Both the position numbers and the translations under genes were made by a program. From assembly GCF_002994745.2 (NCBI RefSeq), contig NC_037091.1, forward strand, positions 38,810,112-38,874,111: a DNA stretch of 64,000 nucleotides, in the 5' to 3' direction. Source of the DNA: Rosa chinensis (lineage: Eukaryota; Streptophyta; Magnoliopsida; Rosales; Rosaceae). The notes under the pieces are model-generated. The model saw nothing but the letters and a program-made list of their open reading frames with translations, was not told where the DNA came from and made no database searches. How positions within the stretch are numbered: the first letter of the stretch is position 1; each line of letters starts with the position of its first letter. Positions 1 to 9,921 of the stretch are shown piece by piece.

Positions 1-1129
1 GTTTCAGTACCATTTCTCGTCATGTTGATTCATTTTTCTCTGTAAATAAGCAGTTTTGGGGCAAGCGCATTAGGTTTGATTCTGCAGAAAACTCGGAGGA
101 TGAATGTAGTGATGATGATTTACATGATGAAGAAGATTATAATTGTGACCAGGTCACATGCAGTGTGGTTAACTTCTCATCACAATCTGGTGGAAGGTCT
201 GACCGTGTGAGCAGCTGTCCTTACCCATCTGCAATAGAAGAGATACAACGGCTTGGGTTGGACCAGCTTTCCCCAGATAGTGGCGGCCAAAAGCACAAAG
301 AGCCTAATGACTCAGTTAAAAAGAAGAGAAAATCTGAAAATCTTGTAACTGCAATCTCTGTGCCCCCCAAATTGTGTAAGACAGAAAAGGTAGAACAAGT
401 CGCACGGCCAATAGAGAATGGCAGGGAAGCCAATAATGTTAGAAATTTGGATGGAAGGAAAGCGGAAAGCTGGCCACCTGTGATTGGAGAACTGCACCAA
501 GGTATCATTATACTTGTGCAAATGGCTTTAGGACACGGGCACCAATTTTACAGCCTAGAAGTGACTTACAAAAGAAGGGGGATGATAATTATGATGGATT
601 TGTTAAACGGTCGGATAATATGATTCCTGTTACAGATACTCCTCAGTGGGGCACATCTAACTTTGGCAAGAGAGATCGTCTTAGTACTTGCACACCTGAT
701 GCAATACAAGCAAAGGAAACTGGGAGACTAGGCGAGCTTGCTGCTTTTAAATACTTCATTGAGAAAGCTGGCAAGTCAGCTGTGAAGTGGGTTAATGAGC
801 ATAGTGAAACAAGGCTACCGTATGATATAGTGGTAGGGGAGAATGAAGACAGAAAAGAGTTCATTGAAGTTAAAGCAACCAGAAATCCAACCAAAGACTG
901 GTTTGAAATGTCAGTGAGACAGTTGCAATTTGCAGTTGAGCAGGGTGAAGCTTTCAGTATTGCTCATGTCATTTTATCAGATTATAATGTTGCGACGGTG
1001 AGAGTGTACAACAATCTGGAGAAACTACTGATGAAGCATAACAACCAGGAGCTACAGGACCAGGATTGCAAGCTGAAGTTGGTTGTCTTGGTGCTTGAGC
1101 CGCAGAAGGAATTTACCATTGTGTCCTGA
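1..1129 (+). CDS. 3' end of a short NO VEIN-like (DUF3883/NOV_C) paralogue, probable frameshift
   Basis: The gene enters from the left edge; its stop is TGA at 1127-1129. The frame is open from base 3 to about 480 and gives a Lys/Ser-rich, probably disordered region (SVKKKRKSENL, KVEQ) that matches exon 3 of the full NO VEIN gene at 20504-21155. The C-terminal domain lies in a different frame (about 480-1129). Its core GRLGELAAFKYF, YDIVVG and EFIEVKAT gives the D...ExK signature of a PD-(D/E)XK-like fold. The frames join best near 480-485 (ESWPPV then DWRTAP), which suggests a 1-base deletion; no convincing intron explains the shift. The ATPase core present in the downstream paralogue is absent, because the exon-3-like region runs almost directly into the C-terminal domain. 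It may be a NO VEIN-LIKE type short gene or a decaying copy. Domain call firm; functionality uncertain. Confidence 0.8.
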
Positions 1130-1476
1130 AACTCGCTCCATGACTACATGAAGTGTACTCGATATACTTGACCACAAAATACAGTGCACCCGTTATAAAG
1201 ATTATAGCTGAAGTTCGGCTTCACATTTGTGATCTCGGTAATCTCCGATTTGTTGTAGCTTAGGTTTATCAAGTATTTTAGTTCGTTTTTTAATTTTGCG
1301 GTTTACTTTTGGTTTAACCTAAATCATATAAATGCGTAAATATCAATTATGAATGTTAGTGTAAAACGATTTTTGATTCTTAAACATCATGATCAAATGT
1401 TACACAATTTACATCATGATCAAATGTTACACAATTTTGTTGTTCATTTTTCTTTTGGTAAGTTTTTATACCATAA
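1130..1476. other. 3' flank of the NOV-like gene with a short tandem duplication
   Basis: AT-rich, no gene seen. A 26-bp unit containing CATGATCAAATGTTACACAA is present twice in tandem at about 1384-1435. The stretch ends in the T-run (1477-1485) that abuts the Mutator-like element. Confidence 0.6.
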
Positions 1477-1485
1477 TTTTTTTTT

Positions 1486-1542
1486 GGGTCCATGACCATC
1501 AGCCCCAAAATTGGGAAATTTTGGCCCAGTTGCCCCAGAAAG
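1486..1542 (+). repeat. left terminal inverted repeat of the large MULE
   Basis: Begins GGGTCCATGACCATC. It pairs imperfectly with the reverse complement of 10900-10956; CCAT, CCC, CCCA and CCCCAG blocks are kept in register. Confidence 0.65.
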
Positions 1543-1639
1543 AAAAAACTGTTCCCACTAACCCAAACGTGAGTGAAAAAGACAATTTTACCCACCTTCA
1601 CTCCTTTATGGCGGTTCGTTTTCCACCATTTTTCAGTTT

Positions 1640-1810
1640 CAAAAAAAAAAAAAATAACGCGCTCTCTCTCTCGCACTCGCTCTCGCTCTCGATCTCTCTC
1701 TCACTCTCGATTCGCAGTTTCTCCACCAACTCTGCTATCTAGACCAACTCCGGCGGCGATTCAACGTTCTCCGGCGTCGATTCAACGTTCTCCGGCTTCG
1801 GTATTATAGA
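1640..1810. repeat. CT-rich microsatellite and leader-like region inside the left end of the MULE
   Basis: A poly-A run, then CTCT/CGCTCTCG repeats and a duplicated TTCAACGTTCTCCGGC segment. Similar CT-rich sequence lies near the other end (10640-10750) and in the small relative (11601-11720), so it is probably family-specific subterminal sequence. Confidence 0.5.
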
Positions 1811-2045
1811 AAGTGAGTGGAAATCTCTGTTCCGTTTCAGATTCTTTACCTTTCTGTGAGATTGAACTTGTTCATAGCCTAGGTTTGGTTAATCGAGTGG
1901 GCAAATGAGAAAAATAGTATTTTCATGTTTCAAAATTAGAAAAATCTAGGATTTCGGTTTCAAATCTATTACAAATTCATGTTTTATGTTAACCGGGGAC
2001 ACAAAAATTGAAAAATATGAAAATGAACATGTATTGTGAGCTTAT

Positions 2046-2180
2046 TTCAGGGCAATACATGTCTATTGTCCCAAAACAGAAGCTTCTATTGGGGACCAAT
2101 ACATGTCTATTGGTCCCCAATACAGGCTTCTGTTTCGGGGCAATAGATGTCTATTGGGGCAATAGACGTCTGTTTTGGTC
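2046..2180. repeat. irregular copies of the CAATAG/CTATTG palindromic motif
   Basis: Alternating CTATTGGGGACCAATA-type and CAATAGATGTCTATTG-type blocks lead into the regular tandem array that begins at about 2181. Confidence 0.75.
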
Positions 2181-2710
2181 CCCAATACAGGCTTCTGTTG
2201 TTGGCCAATAGATGTATATTGCCCCGAAAGAACCTTCTGTTTCGGGACAATAGATGTCTACTAGGGCAATAGACGTCTATTGGTCCCCAATACAGGCTTC
2301 TGTTGTTGGCCAATAGATGTATATTGCCCCGAAAGAACCTTCTGTTTCGGGACAATAGATGTCTACTAGGGCAATAGACGTCTGTTTTGGTCCCCAATAC
2401 AGGCTTCTGTTGTTGGCCAATAGATGTATATTGCCCCGAAAGAACCTTCTGTTTCGGGACAATAGATGTCTACTAGGGCAATAGACGTCTATTGGTCCCC
2501 AATACAGGCTTCTGTTGTTGGCCAATAGATGTATATTGCCCTGAAAGAACCTTCTGTTTCGGGACAATAGATGTCTACTATGGCAATAGACGTCTGTTTT
2601 GGTCCCCAATACAGGCTTCTGTTGTTGGCCAATAGATGTATATTGCCCTGAAAGAACCTTCTGTTTCGGGACAATAGATGTCTACTAGGGCAATAGACGT
2701 CTATTATGCC
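2181..2710. repeat. tandem array, five copies of a ~106-bp unit in a 212-bp higher-order pattern
   Basis: The landmark CCCAATACAG recurs at 2181, 2286, 2393, 2498 and 2605, so spacings are 105, 107, 105 and 107. The difference comes from two alternating variants just before the landmark: GTCTATTGGT and GTCTGTTTTGGT. Copies therefore amplified as dimers. Each unit contains the palindromic motif plus TTCTGTTTCGGGACAATAG. Long open frames through this region on the - strand are a by-product of the repeat and are not genes. Confidence 0.88.
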
Positions 2711-2835
2711 AAAACAGATGCCTCTATTCTCCAATAGAAGCTTCTGTTGGAGATTATATATCTCTATTGGGGACCAATACATGTCTATTGGTCCCCAATA
2801 GAGGCTATTGTTTTGGGATAATAGATGTTTAATGG
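2711..2835. repeat. degenerate motif copies at the 3' edge of the array
   Basis: Irregular blocks such as CTATTGGGGACCAATA and GTCCCCAATAGAGGC lie upstream of the first Ulp1-like exon, in its putative promoter or 5' UTR. Confidence 0.65.
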
Positions 2836-2896
2836 GGTTCAGTAATTGAATGTGGATGTGCAATAATGAATTGTTCTTCTTTCCTTTATTAGTAGA

Positions 2897-5800
2897 ATGC
2901 CAAGAACCAAACGACCACAATTCAACTGCATCTTTGAAGAAAATATGGACGAAACACAAAGATCAGAAGAACAAACACTTCGGCAAAGGATGGAAGTGAT
3001 AAAGTCTAGGAAGTCATCACGAAGAAAAGAAGAAACTTCTAGTAATGACGAAGAAGTAGAAGAAGAAGAGGAGGAGGAAGAGGAGGAGGAGGATGATGAC
3101 CGAGAAACAACACAAAGGTTTTATGTGCAGACAAGGAGTCTAAGGAGCAAAAAGAAACAAGAGTATGATGAAGACGAGGCCGAACAGCCAACGAAAAAGA
3201 AGATCAAACGGGAAAAGTCAAACACGAAAGAGGAAAAGACAAAGAAAGGGGAAAGGAGGAACACAAAGACAACAGAAAAGGCAAAGATCCAGTGGAAGCA
3301 ACAGAAATGCACTCTAAGTGCTTTCTGGAGATTGATTGACACATATAGAGAGAAAATACCTAAAGGGGCTTGGGATATTTTGAGTACTACTGTATTTTGG
3401 GGGATGATCAGACCATTCTATGAGAAGAAGCTTACAGAAACTCAGCTCCACAAACATGAGGCCGACTTGGAGATTATACTGAAGTACTTTGATGTTAAAA
3501 AAGCCAAGTTTGTGTTTGGGGAGACAGAAATGGAAATAACATTGCAGGACATAAATGAATTGTTTGACCTGCCAACAACTGGTATTGAATGGGACCTGAG
3601 CAAGAAGGTGCTCAAGGAGGAACGGAAGGCATCTTCGATATTTGACGTCAACATGAGGAAAGAAACAGTAATAAAACCTGATCTGGAAAACAAACTCAGC
3701 AAGGAGCTCGGCAAGAAGAAGAACGCTGATCCTAAGATAATTGCGGCACTGCTTATCATGTACCTCTTCAATGCATTCTTCTTCAGCAGGACATCGACAA
3801 CCTTGACATGGGACCTCATCAACGCTTGTGAAGACATAGATAACATAAACAGTTTCAATTGGGCCAAGATGGTACTAGATTTTCTGCTGGATGGCCTTCA
3901 GAGGTACCGAAAAGATCATCCAACGACTCTTTCTGGCTGCATCATTCTCATATATGTAAGTACAATACTAATTTTCTGGTCTATTGCCCCCCAATACATG
4001 TCTACTGCCCCCCAATACAGGGGTTAATACGTGTCTATTGGGGGCAATAGACACGTATTGGTTGTCTGTTATTCATTTACTGACAAATATAATTTTGGTA
4101 ACAGTACTGGTTCTTGGAGAAGACCAAGATCAGAAACTGGATTCCAGGAATGGAGGATGAGAAACCGAGATTTGTGAGGTGGTCGATAAAGGAGCTGTTC
4201 AACCTGCAGAAGCTCCATCAGAATCCAGACTGGCCAGAGGAGTTGATAAAAGAAGGGCCTTGGTTAGAACATTGCTACATCAACTTGTCGGATACGGAGG
4301 AGGAGCAAGAAACACCAAGTTTCAACAACTGGGTAAGTTAGCAATTATAGTGGAATTGAACAAATGGTCTATTGCGGGGCAATAGACATCTATTGGCCCC
4401 CATTACTGGGTTCATAAGGTGTCTATTGCGGGCCAATATACATCTATTGCCCCCCAATAGACATTAGTGGTTTTTTCTTATTTTTTTGATTCAAGTGTTG
4501 TTTCATTGGTTACAGGTTCCCCAAGCGAGCCAAGACGAGGAAGAGGAGACCATAAGGCTTACTGGTAACATGAAAGTTCTGCTAAAAGAAATGGATAGAG
4601 TGATTGAAGACAATGGTGAAAAACAGGAAATGGAGAAGCAAATGAAGAAACTATTGGAAGCAAATGAGGGGCTTGCAAACCATATTAGGGAGCTTTGGAA
4701 AAAGGTTACTGTTGCTGATGAGAAAATTGAGAGTATGGAGAAAAAAATGACTGAGGTGATGCAGGAAAACAGATCGCACCAGAACCACATAAAAGCTCTG
4801 AAGAAATGTTTGGCGAAAGGAACCAGCAGGAACCCTGACCTGAAAAGCAGTGAGCAACAAAATAATCAACAACAGATGGTGCAGGTGTCGACCGAGAAAG
4901 ATCACAGGAGGGAATCTACGGGGAACTTTGCAGAATATGACACTCAAACACCAGTCAACGAAGAACCAAGGGCAGCAGATCCAATTAATGCATCTCCAAT
5001 ATCTTACAAGAGTCCAGAACGGGAAGTGATTGAGGATACACATTTGGTCACACTAAATGAGATGGAATCAGAAAAAATAGATCAACTTGTGTCGAAAATA
5101 CTGGAAGCAGCTGAGACGGTTGAAATGCCTGAGGGAGGAACAGAAATGGCAGTACCATCGGTCCCCAGGGAGAAGAAAACGGTTGACATGCATTCAATCG
5201 AGAGGAATGTGAAAGTAAAAAAGAGAAAGGCAGCTGTGAAGGACAAGGACGATGACTTTGAGTATGACACACCGGAGATCCTGAAGACTTATGAAAAGAA
5301 AAGAAAGACTGCTGCACAGGAACAGCCAAAGCAGAAAAAGAAAGCACAACCGAAGCCGCCAACAAAAATTCAGAAAGGAAAAGAAGTGCAGCACCAAATA
5401 CAAATAAAAGAGGTGAATTGTGAGAAGTACACATGGAAAACATTAAAGCCTGAACTAGCAAGACACTACCAGCAATTCTTTGAGATGGTGGATGACAATA
5501 CGTGAGTGCATAGCATAACTTTCAAACCATGAATACTTCACAAACCCATATTAACTACATATTTTTCTGTTTACGCAGATATGTCTACTGGAGCAGTGAA
5601 AATGGAATACTAGGGGTAACCAGGGGAGACATGAAGATTATCGTAGAAGAGAAAGATCTGGATGTTAATGTAAGAAGCTTAACCTGTTTGTTTTTATGTG
5701 ACCCAAATAGACGTATATTGCCCCCCAATAGACGTCTATTGGCCCCCAATATGGCTATTTTGGGGGGCAATAGGTAATGTTCTTCACATATATAATACTA

Positions 5801-6999
5801 ACTAAAAATCAAATTGAACAATTGCAGGTGGTCAAGGCTTACACTGAAATATTGCAGAAGGAAATGAAAGAAACGAACACTCAGATTGGATTACTAAACA
5901 TCGAAGCAGCGGTAAGCAACGAAACAAAACTAGCAGCTCGCGCTGCACCACATCCGAAAAACATATTTAAGTAAACAATTCAATGCTTTCATATGTGTTT
6001 ACTCTTTGTGCAGTTTTACGCAGTTCAACACGAAAAGAAACTAGCGGATTTCAAAAAGAAGGCAAGAACATTCTCAAAGACGACTTCAAAGGCCACGATA
6101 TTGAAATAGAGTTATTCCTGATCGAAGAACTGTGGAGTAAGTTCAGCTACCCCAAGGTGATTATCCCAATACACCATTACTACAGCCAGCACTACACACT
6201 GCTTGTCATCGACAATGAGAAAAAGCAGTTTGTTCACATGAACTCTATGCTGCCACAAAAGAAGGAATGGACAAAAGATAACCAATATTACAACAACGCA
6301 AACTGGGTGGTAAGTAACCATATCAAAAAAAATGTTTATTTTTCAAATGGTGGAATTTGGAAAGTTTGTTGATGCTTTATATATCTGCATTTAAACAGGT
6401 TAAGCACATAAGGAGGTTCATACACGACGTGAAGGTGACAGGGACAATATTTCCAGGTGACAGCCAGGATCAAGAGAACACAAGAGAGAAGTGCAAAGGT
6501 GAGGACAGTAAAGGAGAACTTGTCACTGAGGTTGAAGAAATGACACCAAGAGAGAAAGAGGTCAGAAGGTGGATCTTGGATAATCAAATCGGGGAAAATG
6601 ACTATGAGCTTGTAGAAGACTTGAACTGCCCTCAGCAGAAATCCTGTTCGTAAGTGCCTCAAAATCCTTTACTCTTTATTTTTGATATAAAAGAAGACAG
6701 TTTAATTGATAAATTTGTGCAAATTGTCTGTCTATTGCCCCCCAATATGTGTCTATTGGGGGGCAATAGGAACTCTCTTTATGGATCTGTCCCTGAAATT
6801 CTTGCTTTACAGGGATGACTGTGGGCCATTTATGATCCATTTCATGGAAAGCATAGTTCACGGAGTGCAACCCAGCAAGAAGAAAGGCAATGACATGAGG
6901 AAAACAATTCTTGAGAGGTTTGCAAAGGAGGAAAGTGCTTGGAGCGTCGAAAAATACCTTGCTGAAACTGCAGATGCTGTAGGAGAGCCAAAAAAATAG
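2897..6999 (+). CDS. Ulp1-like (C48) cysteine-protease gene of the MULE, 8 exons, frameshifted
   Basis: Exons by GT-AG and phase: 2897-3955, 4105-4332, 4516-5501, 5579-5669, 5828-5911, 6014-6309, 6399-6649, 6813-6999 (TAG). Exon 1 encodes an acidic/basic low-complexity N-terminus and a DUF1985-like region (FGETEMEITLQDINELF, LPTTG). Exon 3 is a predicted coiled coil followed by Lys-rich sequence. Exons 6-8 hold the protease: His in SQHYTLLVID, Gln in CPQQK and Cys in DDCGPFMIHFMESI, whose first codon spans the exon 7-8 border. The usual Asp of the Y-D-S segment reads HMNSM, i.e. Asn. Summed exons (3,182 nt) are not a multiple of three, and the frame must change between about 6045 and 6105, where no GT exists for an intron. 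Such TE proteases resemble SUMO proteases, but their substrate is unknown. Probably damaged in this copy. Confidence 0.85.
3981..4061. repeat. palindromic motif cluster in Ulp1-gene intron 1
   Basis: Three blocks of CTATTG/CAATA around C or G runs, including GTGTCTATTGGGGGCAATAG, lie wholly inside the intron 3956-4104. Confidence 0.85.
4369..4465. repeat. palindromic motif cluster in Ulp1-gene intron 2
   Basis: CTATTGCGGGGCAATAGAC, CTATTGGCCCCC and CTATTGCCCCCCAATAGAC lie inside the intron 4333-4515. Confidence 0.85.
5703..5773. repeat. palindromic motif cluster in Ulp1-gene intron 4
   Basis: Contains the perfect 16-bp palindrome CAATAGACGTCTATTG flanked by C5-C6 runs, inside the intron 5670-5827. 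Confidence 0.88.
6732..6770. repeat. palindromic motif pair in Ulp1-gene intron 7
   Basis: CTATTGCCCCCCAATA followed by CTATTGGGGGGCAATAG, an inverted pair inside the intron 6650-6812. Confidence 0.85.
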
Positions 7000-7605
7000 A
7001 AAATGAATATTTTAAGTAGTTACTTTCTGTTGAACTTACTTTGATTTGGAATAATTTCGGATGATTTGACATCTTTTCAATTTAATTTCTGTCAACTTGA
7101 AAGAATTTATCTTCATTTACTATGGTTGTGCATAGGACACAGGTTGATATTCAAATTACAGGCCCCTATTACAAACATGATGCCTTGACTCCTTAGAAAC
7201 CAGGTTGTATTGGGGGGCAATAGAGGTCTATTGGCCCCCAATAGAGCTTGGTTAGAGGGTTAGAAGTAACACAAATAGAATATCAAACTACATTTGAATG
7301 TGCAAGTGTTAAAAATTTCACAACTGTAAAACAACAACCCTCAAACATTCAGGTTCTATTGTGTGCCGAAAAGCTATATTGCACCCAAATAGACATTTAA
7401 TGTAGGGTCACATCACAGTGGAAAAAATGAATCAATTTATCAGTCAGCAACAAAACTGAAGTACCAATCAATGTCAATAATCTTTGACACCAAAAAATGT
7501 TAAACTGACCCTGGATAAAATCATCTATTGCCCCCAATAGCCTATTACTGCCCCCCAATACAGCCGGTCAGAATGCTAAAACAATTGACAGCTTTACATT
7601 CAAAT
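7000..7605. repeat. intergenic space between the two MULE genes with three motif clusters
   Basis: Motif copies at 7207-7245 (ATTGGGGGGCAATAGAGG and CTATTGGCCCCCAATAG), a decayed copy at 7354-7395, and 7525-7560 (CTATTGCCCCCAATAG). This is the shared 3' region of two convergent genes; no other gene is visible. Confidence 0.75.
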
Positions 7606-9921
7606 TCAAATAGGTTCAGTGCAGGTCTTCTTGTTATGCTGTCCCATTTTGCCACATCGGCCGCAACGAATGAGCTTCTTTTCACACTCTCCTCTAGACT
7701 TGAACCTCTTGAGCCTAGGCCTCCCGGGAGGCCTTTTTGCATTTGGAGGAAGTATGTAGTCATTACTTGCAGATTCCGAAGAAGCCATATCAACATTAGA
7801 TATTGGATAAATTGGAAAATCATAACACTTCTTGTAATAATCAACATAAAAATACTTATCCATAAAAGCATAAACATCCAATGAGGCAGCTTGAATTGCA
7901 GCAAGACCGTGGCAGCAAGGGAAGCAGTTAATCTCCCATTTTTTACATGAGCACGAAGGAGTTCCAAGGTCCACAACATAAGAATACTTTGATCTAACCT
8001 CATAAACATTTGTATGGGAGTAATGCACATTGAAACGGCAAGCTTTCTCCATACCTTCTTTCAAACGACCCTCCATAACAGGAGTAAGTTGCGAGGTCCA
8101 AAGCTGTGCCTCGTCTCTCCTCTCGCCCATCATCTGCATCACCCTAATCTGAGTCTGATCAAGCATAGTGTACACTGGCATCTCCCGTTCAACAGCAAAC
8201 CAAGCATTAAAAGATTCAGCTATACTATTAGCCATAATTCCATAACGGCATCCAGGGAAAAATGCACGGCACCAATTTTGAACAGGCAGATCAGCAAGAA
8301 ACGGATCTATAATATCAGCACCACCAGCTTCTCTCAACTCTCTCAAATGAAAACGATATTCCTTTTCAGTGCATGAATATGCCAACTCAAAAAACTTCTT
8401 TTTAACATCATCTTTCAAAACAGAAGAGCCTTTACCGTTGTATTTAGTCATAAGGTTATGCACCAAGTGCTTGTAACAGAAAAGATGAGGATTACCAGGA
8501 AATATCTTGTCGAAAGCACTCAACAGTCCAACACCGCGATCACTAATAAAAGTGATCTTTCTACCTTGAGGTTCCAGCAAGTTCTTCAAGTGTTGGAAGA
8601 AAAAGGACCAATTAGCATCAGTCTCAGAATCACAGACACACATTGCAAGAGGAAAGAAACCTACAGAAAACAGGAAAAAAAAGTGAGTATATTGGGGGTC
8701 AATAGATGTCTATTGGGGGTCAATAGACGTCTATTGGGGGACAATACACGATTGCAGCGTGCCGCTGCACCGCCAGAGGGAGCGTGCCGCAACACATTTT
8801 CAACAAAAATACCAATAAAAAATCATAGACATGAGAAAAATACCATGATTTCCATTCTTTCCGGTTGCACAAAGTATCTGCCCCTTGTAGACACTCTTCC
8901 CAAAAGTCCCATCGACATACAAGATGGGAAGACAAAATTCAAAGCCACGAACACAGCCCGCATAAGCTAGGAAAAGCCTCTGGAACCGATTACTCGATGA
9001 ATCAACTTCCAAAACAAAAGAAGATCCCGGGTTCGTCTCAAATACAGCTTCCCTATACCATGTTAACATGTTAAACGAATCAGCCTCAGAACCATAAATC
9101 ATTTCCCTAGCCTTCTGCTTTGCTTTCCAAGCAACCTTGTATGATATATCAAACCCATAAGCTGACTTGAACTTGCTGATAATTTCCCTTTGCTTCAATG
9201 ACAAGTTATAGCTAATGTCCTCTTCAATACATGACTTGACAATTTTCGATCCCAAAAGCTCATGTTTTTGTTTTCGAAGAACACCTTTGCAAGAGTGGAC
9301 ATTGTCCAACTCACCAATAATAAAGCAACCATTTGCAGGCAAAACATAACCATGGACATTCCACTCACATCCTTCGGTTCCCCAATTCGAACAAACTGCA
9401 TGAATTCTGTCCCAGTCATTTCTAATAAATACAAAGCTGAACCCAACTTCAATAGCATACTTTCTGAGCTTGTCTCGAAACTCGGGGGAACCGCCACGAA
9501 ATTTCTGCCCTACACATTGAATGTAACTAGCCCACTCATTTGACAAGTAAGACTTTTGAACTTCAGTCCTAAATGCCTCAGTGAGGTAATCATCTTCATC
9601 CACAATACCAGAGCAGCTATCTTCAAATGAAACAGAATCTTTTTTGCTGCAAATTACACTATTCTTCAACACCATAATATCAACACAATCCAACTTGTAA
9701 ATCTTGGCACCGCTAAACAGCATCTTGAAATCATCATCATTGCGAAGAAAAAAAATAGCGCATCCAGGAAGCGAATAATGAAGCTCAATATCATCAGTTG
9801 CAGAAAACTTGAACCGTTCACAAATGTATTCAAACAAATGAGCATAGCTCATATATTGATTAATACAAAACATGAAACTTTGTCCAGAATGAGTGCACTT
9901 AACAGCTAAGGAAGCATCCAT
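7606..9921 (-). CDS. MURA-type MULE transposase, two exons, 710 aa
   Basis: Exon 1 is 9921-8844 and exon 2 is 8660-7606; the donor lies in CATGGTATTT and the acceptor in TTCTGTAG. The join restores G-N-H-G-F-F-P-L-A-M and the total is 2,133 nt with no internal stop. Recognisable parts are an N-terminal PB1-like/MuDR region, a MULE DDE core (Asp in LYVDGTFGKS, Asp in FISDRGVGL, Glu in NSIAESFN), a SWIM zinc finger (CSC...CFPCCHGL) near residue 610, a basic PPGRPR segment, and a C-terminal CCHC knuckle (CGRCGKMGQHNKKTC). It cuts and rejoins element ends in the nucleus and likely binds the TIRs. The intron carries motif copies. The gene looks intact, so this element or a near relative could still be mobile. 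Confidence 0.93.
8689..8747. repeat. palindromic motif cluster in the transposase intron
   Basis: Three blocks (ATTGGGGGTCAATAGATG, CTATTGGGGGTCAATAGACG, CTATTGGGGGACAATA) fill the centre of the intron 8661-8843. Confidence 0.87.

Noticed and set aside
2107..2959. Open frames of 96-156 codons on the minus strand with repeated YWGPIDVYCPSRHLLSRN-like segments
   Set aside because: They arise because the tandem unit lacks stops in one frame; no start context or known fold.
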